DNA from: Solirubrobacterales bacterium 70-9
GTDB taxonomy: Bacteria > Actinomycetota > Thermoleophilia > Solirubrobacterales > 70-9
NCBI GenBank assembly: GCA_001898095.1
Contig: MKSH01000093.1
Location: 14,864 to 20,827 of the forward strand
Direction: 5' to 3'
Length of the DNA stretch: 5,964 nucleotides
Position numbers and translations under genes: made by a program. Under the pieces are notes generated by a model that saw only the letters and a list, made by a program, of their open reading frames with translations, made no database searches and was not told the DNA's origin. Positions 1-5,775 of this stretch are shown one piece after another; the stretch's first letter is position 1; every line of letters begins with the position of its first letter.

Positions 1-1043
1 CCCGGCCGGAGCCGATCGGGGTCTGCGCCGCGATCACCGCCTGGAACGCGCCCTTGTACCTGGCCGTCCTGAAGGCAGCGCCGGCCCTGGTCACCGGCAA
101 CGCGGTGGTGCTGAAGCCGTCCGAGCTGACCCCGCTGACCTCGTTGCGGCTGGCCGAGCTGGCGCGCGCCGCCGGCCTCCCCGAGGGGCTCTTCGAGGTC
201 GTCACCGGCGGTGCCGAGACCGGCGCCGCCCTGGTCGGCGACAAGGCCGTCGGCCGGGTCAGCTTCACCGGCTCGACCGCGGTCGGCCGGGCGATCGCCG
301 AAAGCGTCGCCGGCAGCTTCAAGCGGATCACGCTGGAGCTCGGCGGCAAGTCCGCCTGCGTCGTCTTCCCTGATGTGGACCCGGTCAAGGTCGGGGCGAT
401 CGCGCCCGGCGCCGCCTTCGGCATGGCCGGCCAGGACTGCTGCGCGCGCTCGCGGGTGATCCTCCACGAGGACGTCAAGGACGCCTTCCTCGAAAGCTAC
501 GTCGAAACGATGCGGGCGATCCGGCTCGGGCCGCCGCTCGACCCGGACACCGAGATGGGGCCGCTGATCTCCACCGCCCACCGTGACCGTGTCGACGGCT
601 TCGTCGCCCGCAGCCGCGCCGAGGGCGGCGTCGTCCTCGCCGGCGGCGAGGCGCCCGGCGGCGACCTCGCGGCGGGCAGCTATTACCGGCCGACGGTTGT
701 CGACGGCGTCGACGCGGCGGCGGAGCTTGCCCAGGCGGAGGTCTTCGGGCCGGTCGTCGCGGTGATGACGTTTCGCACCGAGGAGGAGGCCGTGCGGCTC
801 GCCAACGACACCGAATTCGGCCTCTCGGGTTCGATCTGGACGGCTGACGTCGGTCGCGCGCTGCGTGTCTCGCGGGCCGTGCGGGCGGGCGTGCTGGCCG
901 TCAACAGCAACACCTCGGTCTACCCGGAGGCGCCCTTTGGCGGCGTCGGCCAGTCGGGACTGGGACGGGAGTCGGGGTTGGCGGCGCTGGAGGCCAACAC
1001 AGAGATGAAGACGATCTTTCTCTCCAGCGATCCGGTGTCTTGA
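1..1043 (+). CDS. NAD(P)-dependent aldehyde dehydrogenase, 5'-truncated by window edge
   Basis: Oxidises an aldehyde to the carboxylate with NAD(P)+ in the cytoplasm. The gene enters from the left: codons in phase from position 3 read RPEPIGVCAAITAWNAP and run straight on, so the TTG at 54 is internal and the true start lies upstream. Visible are the TAWNAP oxyanion Asn motif, the LKPSE cofactor motif (near nt 111-125), FTGSTAVGR of the Rossmann fold (near nt 264-290), the general-base Glu in LELGGK (codon 336-338), the nucleophile Cys in GQDC (codon 438-440), EVFGPV, and a normal C-terminus with PFGGVGQSGLGRESG. About 346 residues are present of a family-typical 480-500. A second Cys follows the catalytic one, as in many family members. 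From context with a permease, a GntR regulator and a PuuD-like hydrolase, a PuuC-like role (gamma-glutamyl-aminobutyraldehyde or a similar amine-derived aldehyde) is plausible. Family assignment is secure; substrate is inference. Confidence 0.95.
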   Translation, partial: RPEPIGVCAAITAWNAPLYLAVLKAAPALVTGNAVVLKPSELTPLTSLRLAELARAAGLPEGLFEVVTGGAETGAALVGDKAVGRVSFTGSTAVGRAIAESVAGSFKRITLELGGKSACVVFPDVDPVKVGAIAPGAAFGMAGQDCCARSRVILHEDVKDAFLESYVETMRAIRLGPPLDPDTEMGPLISTAHRDRVDGFVARSRAEGGVVLAGGEAPGGDLAAGSYYRPTVVDGVDAAAELAQAEVFGPVVAVMTFRTEEEAVRLANDTEFGLSGSIWTADVGRALRVSRAVRAGVLAVNSNTSVYPEAPFGGVGQSGLGRESGLAALEANTEMKTIFLSSDPVS

Positions 1044-1069
1044 CAATGCACTGATGTTTAGAGCATTAT
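1040..1069 (+). promoter_or_regulatory. Predicted sigma70-type promoter of the permease-hydrolase unit
   Basis: A perfect TTGACA (1040-1045) is separated by 18 bp from CATTAT (1064-1069, four of six matches to TATAAT), in one of the few AT-rich patches of the window. The -35 box overlaps the TGA stop of the upstream aldehyde dehydrogenase. The transcript would start near 1076, giving a leader of about 37 nt before the permease ATG. This suggests the permease can be transcribed separately from the upstream dehydrogenase. Confidence 0.6.
1045..1067 (+). promoter_or_regulatory. Operator-like imperfect palindrome inside the permease promoter
   Basis: Arms AATGCACT (1045-1052) and AGAGCATT (1060-1067) are inverted repeats matching at 7 of 8 positions around a 7-nt centre. 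The element fills the -35/-10 spacer and overlaps both boxes, the usual place for a repressor site. A related element lies over the second aldehyde dehydrogenase promoter (3477-3500). The bound protein is unknown; the GntR regulator encoded at 4996 is the obvious local candidate, by inference. Confidence 0.5.
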
Positions 1070-1077
1070 TCCATTAA

Positions 1078-1096
1078 GCCGGACGTGGGGTCCGGC
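1078..1096 (+). other. Stem-loop in the permease mRNA leader
   Basis: GCCGGAC (1078-1084) and GTCCGGC (1090-1096) form a perfect 7-bp stem with a 5-nt GTGGG loop. It starts about two bases after the predicted transcript start and ends two bases before the Shine-Dalgarno run at 1099. It could stabilise the mRNA 5' end or affect ribosome access. It has no T-tract, so it is not a standard terminator for the upstream gene. Confidence 0.5.
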
Positions 1097-1112
1097 GCGG
1101 AGGAGGAGTGAC

Positions 1113-2612
1113 ATGAACGACACGATGCAAGCCGCCCCATCGGTCGGGGCGGACGAGGTCCAGCAGTTCGGGTATTCGCAGAAGCTGAAGCGATCGATCT
1201 CCTCGTTCGAGTCGTTCGCGCTCGCCTTCTCGATCGTCTCGATCATCACCGGCATCACCACCACCTATGGGTTCACCCTCGCTACCTCGGGCCCGCGCGG
1301 AATCTGGATGTGGCTGCTCGCCGGCGCCGGCCAGTTCCTCGTCGTGCTCATCTTCGCCCAGCTGTCGACCCACATCCCGCTCTCCGGCAGCAGCTACCAG
1401 TGGGGCTCGCGGCTGGCCAACCCGAAGATCGGCTGGGGCTTCGGCTGGCTCTCCTTCTCCTTCTTCACCGTTGGCGTGGCGTCGGTCGGCTACTCCTTCA
1501 CGACCCAGGCCTTCTCGCCGCTCTTCGGGCTCGAACTGAGCAACTCCGGCATCACCGCGGTGACGATCGCCCTGATCGCGGTCTGGGTCCTCGTCTGCAT
1601 CGCCTCGACCCAGCTGGTCGCCGGCATCAACGTCGCCGCGGTGACCGCGGAGATCGCCGGGGTGATCGGGATCACGGTCGCGCTGCTGGCTGCGGTGGTC
1701 ATCTTCGGCGGCGACGGCAGCGTCTCCAACCTCTTCTCCAAGGGCGAAATCCCCAGCTCCGGCTACTACGACTACAACGGCCCGTTCATGCTCTCGATCC
1801 TGCTCGCGGCCTTCACCCTGACCGGGTTCGAGGCGGCGGCGAACGTCTCCGAGGAGACCGAGGAGGCCGAGCGCAGCGTCCCCTGGGCGCTGGTGCGCGC
1901 GATCGGCATGTCGATCGTGCTCGGCATGCTGTTCCTGATCGCGCTGACGGTCGCGATCCCCGACGTGCCGTCTATCTCCGAAAGTGCCGCCCCGGTCGCG
2001 ACCATCCTGCACGAACAGTTCGGCAGCTTCGTCGAGAAGGTCTTCCTGGTCCTCGTCTGCATCTCGATTTTTGCCGTCGGCATGCTCTGCATGATCAGCA
2101 GCAGCCGCATCCTCTTCGCGATGTCGCGCGACCGCCGGTTCCCCGGCCACCAGCTGTTCAGCCGCGTCTCCAGCAGGACGCAGACCCCGATCCCGGCGAC
2201 CCTGGCGATCTTCGTCTGCGCCGCCGGGCTGATGCTGATCGTCGGCTCGAGCCCGGAAACGCTGGCCAACCTGTTCACCGCCACCGCGATCCTGCCCGCC
2301 CTGATCTACGCCTCGGTGATGGTCCTGTTCCTCCTCACCAAGTCGAAGCTGCCGGCCCGCTCGCGCTACTTCGACCTCGGCCGCTGGGCGACGCCGATCG
2401 CCGCCGTCGCCTTCGTCTGGCTCCTGTTCGAGCTCTCGGCGCTGCTCCTGCCGAGCATCTTCTGGACGTCGGTGAAGATCGTCGGCATCTTCCTCGCGAT
2501 CGGCGCGGCGATCTTCGTCGGCAACCTGTTGTTCAACCGCGAGTCGCTCGAGCACGAGCCGGGCGCCCTGGCGCTCGATTCCGAGGCGCCCGCCGAGGAG
2601 GTCAGCCTGTGA
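1113..2612 (+). CDS. APC-superfamily amino acid/amine permease (ACT/GABA-permease-like)
   Basis: A 499-residue integral inner-membrane transporter expected to import an amino acid, GABA, polyamine or related amine by cation symport or exchange. About twelve hydrophobic segments are visible, roughly at residues 33-57, 64-84, 107-130, 147-166, 172-198, 224-242, 261-282, 305-330, 360-378, 384-408, 427-447 and 452-474, with short hydrophilic ends. Family hallmarks are SSYQWGSRLA near 93-102, GFEAAANVSEETEEAERSVP near 238-257, and RILFAMSRDRRFPG followed by TPIPA near 332-362; this pattern fits the amino acid/choline transporter (ACT) branch that includes fungal GABA permeases. The ATG is set by the Shine-Dalgarno run GGAGGAGGAG (1099-1108), with six bases between the AGGAGG at 1101-1106 and the ATG. 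The stop overlaps the start of the hydrolase. Its neighbours point to uptake of the substrate that the dehydrogenases and the C26 hydrolase break down; the exact substrate cannot be read from the sequence. Confidence 0.92.
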   Translation: MNDTMQAAPSVGADEVQQFGYSQKLKRSISSFESFALAFSIVSIITGITTTYGFTLATSGPRGIWMWLLAGAGQFLVVLIFAQLSTHIPLSGSSYQWGSRLANPKIGWGFGWLSFSFFTVGVASVGYSFTTQAFSPLFGLELSNSGITAVTIALIAVWVLVCIASTQLVAGINVAAVTAEIAGVIGITVALLAAVVIFGGDGSVSNLFSKGEIPSSGYYDYNGPFMLSILLAAFTLTGFEAAANVSEETEEAERSVPWALVRAIGMSIVLGMLFLIALTVAIPDVPSISESAAPVATILHEQFGSFVEKVFLVLVCISIFAVGMLCMISSSRILFAMSRDRRFPGHQLFSRVSSRTQTPIPATLAIFVCAAGLMLIVGSSPETLANLFTATAILPALIYASVMVLFLLTKSKLPARSRYFDLGRWATPIAAVAFVWLLFELSALLLPSIFWTSVKIVGIFLAIGAAIFVGNLLFNRESLEHEPGALALDSEAPAEEVSL

Positions 2613-3412
2613 TCGGCGGCGCGGTCGAGGTCGGGCCGCACGGGCGCACGCTCTGGGCGCGGCAGGAGGGGAGCGGCCCCGACGTCGTCTTGATCGCCGG
2701 GATCGGCGACGACCATCACGTCTGGGATCCGGTCTTCGACCAGCTGGCCCGCTATCACCGGGTCACCGCCTTCGACAACCGCGGCGTCGGCCGCTCGCCG
2801 CTCGGCGAGGAACCGGTGACGATTCCGGCGATGACCGCCGACGCGGTGGGCCTGATGGGCGCGCTCGGGGTCGAGCGGGCCCACGTGGTCGGGTCTTCGA
2901 TGGGCGGCGCGATCGCCCAGGAACTGGCGCTCACCGCACCCGAGGCGGTCGCCTCGCTCGTCCTGGTCGGCACCTGGGGCGAGCGGGATGAGCACTTGAG
3001 CCGCGCGATCCGCCACATCGGCTATCTCCTCGGGACGATCGAGGACCCGGCCGAGGCCTTCGACGCGGTCGCCCTCTGGGCCTACAGCGGCCAGGCGCAC
3101 GCCGACGGGACGGTCGAGCGCCTGCTCGACGCCGCGCTCGCCTCCGATTCGCCCGACCAGAGCCTGGAGGACTTCGAACGCACCACCGAGGCCCTGGTCG
3201 AACACGACCCCGGCGCCCGCCTCGGGGAGATCGTCGCGCCGACCTTGGTCCTGGTCGGCTCCGAGGACCGCCTTTGCCCGCCGCGCCTCGGCACGCGTCT
3301 CGCCGAGCTGATCCCCGGCAGCCGGCTGCAGGTGGTCCCCGATCGCAGTCACCAGCCCTTCCAGGAAGACCCCGACCGCTTTGCCGAGCTGGTCGAGGAT
3401 TTCTGGGACTGA
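2609..3412 (+). CDS. Alpha/beta-fold hydrolase, PcaD (3-oxoadipate enol-lactonase)-like
   Basis: A 267-residue cytosolic serine hydrolase, normal in length for the single-domain alpha/beta family. Visible are the strand and oxyanion region VVLIAGIGDDHHVWD (near 26-40), FDNRGVGRS (55-63), the nucleophile elbow GSSMGG with Ser97, the acid Asp220 in GSEDRLCPP, and the base His248 in DRSHQPF, so the catalytic triad is complete. The AGIGDD stretch replaces the common HGxG and resembles enol-lactonase relatives. The start is the GTG at 2609: it overlaps the permease TGA as GTGA, and GAGGAGGT at 2595-2602 lies six bases before it, so translation is coupled to the permease. The frame stays open far upstream through the permease, but that part is out-of-phase shadow. 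No textbook gamma-glutamyl-amine step needs this enzyme; it may open a lactone or cleave an ester or amide derived from the transported compound. Function beyond 'hydrolase' is inference. Confidence 0.9.
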   Translation: MIGGAVEVGPHGRTLWARQEGSGPDVVLIAGIGDDHHVWDPVFDQLARYHRVTAFDNRGVGRSPLGEEPVTIPAMTADAVGLMGALGVERAHVVGSSMGGAIAQELALTAPEAVASLVLVGTWGERDEHLSRAIRHIGYLLGTIEDPAEAFDAVALWAYSGQAHADGTVERLLDAALASDSPDQSLEDFERTTEALVEHDPGARLGEIVAPTLVLVGSEDRLCPPRLGTRLAELIPGSRLQVVPDRSHQPFQEDPDRFAELVEDFWD

Positions 3413-3439
3413 GCTTCCTCCCGGAAGAACCCCCCGAAC

Positions 3440-3469
3440 CCGAGGGCGCGGCGCGAGCCGCGCCCTCGG
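3440..3469 (+). terminator. Perfect 13-bp GC hairpin ending the permease-hydrolase unit
   Basis: The 13-base arms 3440-3452 and 3457-3469 are exactly complementary and close on GCGA, a GNRA tetraloop. It lies 28 bases after the hydrolase stop. No T-tract follows, so it is a likely rho-independent-like or mRNA-protecting structure of the type common in high-GC actinobacteria rather than a canonical terminator. A smaller hairpin, CTTCC/GGAAG with a TCCC loop (3414-3427), sits immediately after the stop codon. Confidence 0.65.
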
Positions 3470-3476
3470 CATGTAT

Positions 3477-3500
3477 CAATGCTCTGCTCTATAGTCCTTT
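3477..3500 (+). promoter_or_regulatory. Candidate operator over the second aldehyde dehydrogenase promoter
   Basis: This 24-bp stretch starts CAATGCTCTG and aligns without gaps to 1044-1067 in the permease promoter at 17 of 24 positions, including CAATGC, CTG and TAG blocks. AATGCTCT here is the exact reverse complement of the permease arm AGAGCATT. Its own dyad symmetry is weaker (5 of 8 arm positions). It overlaps the -10 box at 3490-3495, consistent with repression. Confidence 0.4.
3490..3495 (+). promoter_or_regulatory. -10 box for a leaderless or near-leaderless second ALDH transcript
   Basis: TATAGT (five of six to TATAAT) lies nine bases before the ATG at 3505, so transcription should begin at or within about two bases of the start codon. 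No purine-rich ribosome binding site precedes the ATG. I see no convincing -35 box, which could mean dependence on an activator or an extracytoplasmic-type sigma factor. Confidence 0.5.
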
Positions 3501-3504
3501 AGAC

Positions 3505-4947
3505 ATGGACGAGCAGACGCGCCACACCGAGTTGATCGTAGGCACCACGGCCGAGGCGGCGGTGGTGCTGGACGGGACCCTCGACGATCCCGACGACGGG
3601 TCCTCGCTCGGCTCGCAGCGGGCCTCGACCCCGGACGCGGTCGAGGCGGCGCTGGTCGCTGCCGAGGCGGCCTGGCGGGTCGGCGACTGGAGCGACCTCC
3701 CCCTCGTCGAGCGCTGCGAGGCGCTGGAGCGCTTCGCCGTCGCGCTCGACCGCCGCGCCGGGGAGATCGCCTGGGTCGACGCGATCGACAGCGGCGTGCC
3801 GATCGCCGTCACGCGGCTGATGGGCGAATCGCTCGGCGGCACCGTGCGGGGGGCGATCGCGACCGCGCGCGGGCTCGGTGAGGAGGCCGATCTCGGGGTC
3901 GACGGCCGCCGGGTCGAGCTGCTCCGCCTCCCCTGGGGACCGGCGGCGATCTTGACGCCCTGGAACGCGCCCGCGGCCGCCGCGATCGGCAAAGTCGCGA
4001 ACGCCCTGCTGGCCGGCTGCCCGGCGATCCTCAAGCCTTCCGAGCAGGCGCCGTCCTTCTCGACCGCCTTCGCCGCCGCCGCGCTCGAGGCGGGGTTGCC
4101 ACCGGGCGCCTTCCAGATCGTCCACGGCGATCGCGAGGTGGCCGCGGCGTTGACCGGCGATCCGCGGATCAAGGCGATCGCCCTGATCGGTGGCCAGGCG
4201 ACCGGCCGCGCGGTGGCCGCGGCGGCGGCACCGCGGATGGCGGCGCTGCAGCTCGAGCTGGGTGGCTCGAACCCCGCTCTGGTCGCCCCGGACGCCGAGA
4301 TCGAGGCCACCGCCGAGGCGCTGGCCGAAGGGATGACGAAGCTGAACGGGCAGTGGTGCGAGGCGCCGCGGCGGGCGATCGTCCCCGCCGCCCTGCAGAC
4401 GGACCTGGTCGACGCGCTGGAGAAGCGGCTGGCGGCACTGGCGGTCGGACCGGCGCGGTCGGAGTCGACCGAGTTCGGGCCGCTGGCGAACCGCGGGCAC
4501 CTGGCCCGGGTCGGCGCCCAGGTCGGGGCGCTCGGCGGCGAGGCCAGGCCGACGGCCGAGCTGCCCGCCGGGGAAGGTCTCTTCTTCAGCCCGACGATCG
4601 TCCTCGGCGCCGATCCGGCCCACGCCACGGAGGAGATCTTCGGCCCGGTCCTCACCATACTGCCCTACGGCGCGGAGGCCGAGGGGCTGGCGCTCGCCAA
4701 CGCCGGCGACGACGGCCTCGCCGCCTACGTGTTCGGGGCCGACCGCGAGCGCGCCTTCGCCCTCGGCACCCGCCTGCACGCGGGAGAGGTGCGGATCGGC
4801 GGCACCAAGTTGATCGACCTGGTCGGCGACTCGACCCAGTCCTTCTGGGGCTCGAGCGGCCTCGGCAGCCACGGCGCGCGCCAGGTCTTCGAGGCCTTCC
4901 GTGGCAGCCGGATCGTCGGCGAGGACGATCCGGCGATCCCGCTCTAG
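3505..4947 (+). CDS. Second, divergent aldehyde dehydrogenase
   Basis: A 480-residue, full-length aldehyde dehydrogenase superfamily protein. Key positions present: Asn154 in TPWNAP, Lys177 in LKPSE, general-base Glu251 in LELGGS, nucleophile Cys285 in GQWCEAPRR, and Glu377 in EEIFGPV. Two regions depart from the family and from the upstream dehydrogenase: the Rossmann FTGS motif is LIGG (227-230, Ser of the cofactor-binding loop replaced by Gly, with the following GxxxxGR kept), and the usual PFGG...SGxGRE C-terminal block is replaced by FWGSSGLGSHGARQVFEAF (447-465). It should still be catalytic, but its cofactor preference and substrate may differ. The ATG at 3505 is chosen because a TATAGT box sits just upstream and homology to the N-terminal region starts soon after; the same frame is open further upstream but crosses the hairpin and hydrolase gene. 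It sits 48 bases before gntR, probably with some co-transcription. Its role beside the first dehydrogenase is unknown. Confidence 0.92.
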   Translation: MDEQTRHTELIVGTTAEAAVVLDGTLDDPDDGSSLGSQRASTPDAVEAALVAAEAAWRVGDWSDLPLVERCEALERFAVALDRRAGEIAWVDAIDSGVPIAVTRLMGESLGGTVRGAIATARGLGEEADLGVDGRRVELLRLPWGPAAILTPWNAPAAAAIGKVANALLAGCPAILKPSEQAPSFSTAFAAAALEAGLPPGAFQIVHGDREVAAALTGDPRIKAIALIGGQATGRAVAAAAAPRMAALQLELGGSNPALVAPDAEIEATAEALAEGMTKLNGQWCEAPRRAIVPAALQTDLVDALEKRLAALAVGPARSESTEFGPLANRGHLARVGAQVGALGGEARPTAELPAGEGLFFSPTIVLGADPAHATEEIFGPVLTILPYGAEAEGLALANAGDDGLAAYVFGADRERAFALGTRLHAGEVRIGGTKLIDLVGDSTQSFWGSSGLGSHGARQVFEAFRGSRIVGEDDPAIPL

Positions 4948-4981
4948 GCACCCCGGGTGTCCTCTCAACCGACCATAGCCC

Positions 4982-4987
4982 TAGACT
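4982..4987 (+). promoter_or_regulatory. -10 box for a leaderless gntR transcript
   Basis: TAGACT lies eight bases before the ATG at 4996, so the mRNA would begin at or next to the start codon. There is no Shine-Dalgarno sequence upstream. No clear -35 box is seen. gntR may also be reached by read-through from the dehydrogenase 48 bases upstream. Confidence 0.4.
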
Positions 4988-4995
4988 TCGGCCCA

Positions 4996-5709
4996 ATGGC
5001 GAGTGGAGGCGTCGATGGTTCCGGACCGCTCTTTGTGCCGCCCGCGTACGCGGTGGTGGTCGACTACCTGCGGCGGGCGATCCACCTGGGGTCCTACGCC
5101 CCTGGTGAGAAGCTGCCGCCGGAGCGCACACTGGCCCCGCAGCTCGGCGTCTCGCGGGTCACCCTGCGCGAGGCGATCCGGGTGCTGGAGGCGGAAGGCT
5201 ACGTGACCACCCGCCGTGGGGCGAGCGGCGGCGTCACGGTCAAAGAGCAGTCGATGTCGGCCGCCGACCTGCGGGAGCGGGCGCGTGGGCAGCGCGGGGA
5301 AATCGACGCCCTGCTCGAATTCCGCCGCATCAACGAGCGGCTGGCGGCGGAACGGGCGGCGACGCGGATCGACGCCGCCGGCATCGTCGCGCTCGAGGGG
5401 ACGATCCGGGCGCTGCAGGAAAGCACCGACCTCGGCGGCTTCCGCCAGGCCGACTCGGCCTTCCACCTGCGGATCGCCGCGGCCGCCGACTTCGATCTGC
5501 TGCGCAGCTCGCTGGAAGAGGCGCGGGCACGGATGTTCTGGCCGATCGACGCACTCGACTACGAGCTGATCGTCAAATCGACCGTGAAAGGCCACGGGAA
5601 GATCCTCGACGCGCTCCGCGAGAAGAACTCTGCCGCCGCCGGACGGGCGATGGCTTCTCATATATCGAAGACGATCGAGGAGATCAACGTGATGCTCGCG
5701 CAGGAATGA
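4996..5709 (+). CDS. GntR-family transcriptional regulator, FadR subfamily (FCD domain)
   Basis: A 237-residue DNA-binding regulator, typical FadR-subfamily length. The N-terminal winged helix-turn-helix spans about 16-82, with GEKLPPERTLAPQLGVSRVT and recognition helix near 53-65, then the GASGGVTV wing. The C-terminal all-helical FCD ligand-binding domain spans about 104-230; Asp153, His157, His200 and His222 fit the metal-binding pattern of that domain (ADSAFH, then GHGKIL and MASHI), so a carboxylate ligand bound through a metal is likely. I chose the ATG at 4996 because TAGACT ends eight bases before it and the domain starts about 15 residues later. An in-frame GTG at 4957 would add 13 residues without known domain content and also lacks a ribosome binding site. 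It probably senses a pathway acid or amino compound and controls the nearby promoters and perhaps its own; the sensed molecule is unknown. Confidence 0.92.
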   Translation: MASGGVDGSGPLFVPPAYAVVVDYLRRAIHLGSYAPGEKLPPERTLAPQLGVSRVTLREAIRVLEAEGYVTTRRGASGGVTVKEQSMSAADLRERARGQRGEIDALLEFRRINERLAAERAATRIDAAGIVALEGTIRALQESTDLGGFRQADSAFHLRIAAAADFDLLRSSLEEARARMFWPIDALDYELIVKSTVKGHGKILDALREKNSAAAGRAMASHISKTIEEINVMLAQE

Positions 5710-5733
5710 GCGCGAGCCACGACAGCTGACGGG

Positions 5734-5761
5734 TTGAAGTTCGGGCCAATGGACTTATACT
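5734..5761 (+). promoter_or_regulatory. Predicted promoter of the C26 hydrolase gene
   Basis: TTGAAG (5734-5739), a 16-bp spacer and TATACT (5756-5761, five of six to TATAAT) form the best complete promoter after the permease one. The -10 box ends seven bases before the ATG at 5769, predicting a leaderless message; no ribosome binding site is present. Confidence 0.6.
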
Positions 5762-5775
5762 TAATCCAATGGCCC
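5743..5775 (+). promoter_or_regulatory. Inverted repeat over the C26 hydrolase -10 region and start codon
   Basis: Arms GGGCCAATGGA (5743-5753) and TCCAATGGCCC (5765-5775) match as inverted repeats at 10 of 11 positions, with an 11-bp AT-rich spacer that holds the -10 box. One arm lies in the -35/-10 spacer, the other across the transcript start and ATG. This geometry fits a repressor operator; since the right arm is also coding, some of it may be constrained by the protein. The gntR start has a related half-site (4987-4999). Confidence 0.55.

Noticed and set aside
1074..2555. A 493-codon open frame on the minus strand opposite the permease
   Set aside because: The product is a run of Arg, Asp, Glu and Gly without domain features, as expected from the complement of a GC-rich gene; the plus-strand permease has clear family motifs.
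1310..2608. In-frame extension of the hydrolase frame upstream through the permease gene
   Set aside because: The extension is Arg/Pro-rich out-of-phase sequence of the permease; the hydrolase fold begins right after the GTG at 2609, which has its own ribosome binding site.
3274..3504. Upstream extension of the second dehydrogenase frame
   Set aside because: It would cross the hydrolase 3' end and the terminator-like hairpin, and the added residues are Pro/Arg/Ala-rich with no family match.
291..4181. Five copies of GCGATCGC (291, 396, 2909, 3853, 4174), the octamer known as HIP1 in cyanobacteria
   Set aside because: More than base composition alone would give, but every copy is in codon phase as Ala-Ile-Ala (GCG ATC GC), so codon preference explains it.
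4949..4959. CACCCcGGGTG palindrome just after the second dehydrogenase stop
   Set aside because: The single central base leaves no room for a hairpin loop, and no partner site is seen elsewhere in the window.
3499..4968. A 489-codon open frame on the minus strand opposite the second dehydrogenase
   Set aside because: Low-complexity Arg/Gly/Asp-rich translation with no recognisable motif; it mirrors the codon bias of the true gene.
5710..5733. Possible terminator after gntR
   Set aside because: No stem of useful length is present; read-through into the next gene is possible.
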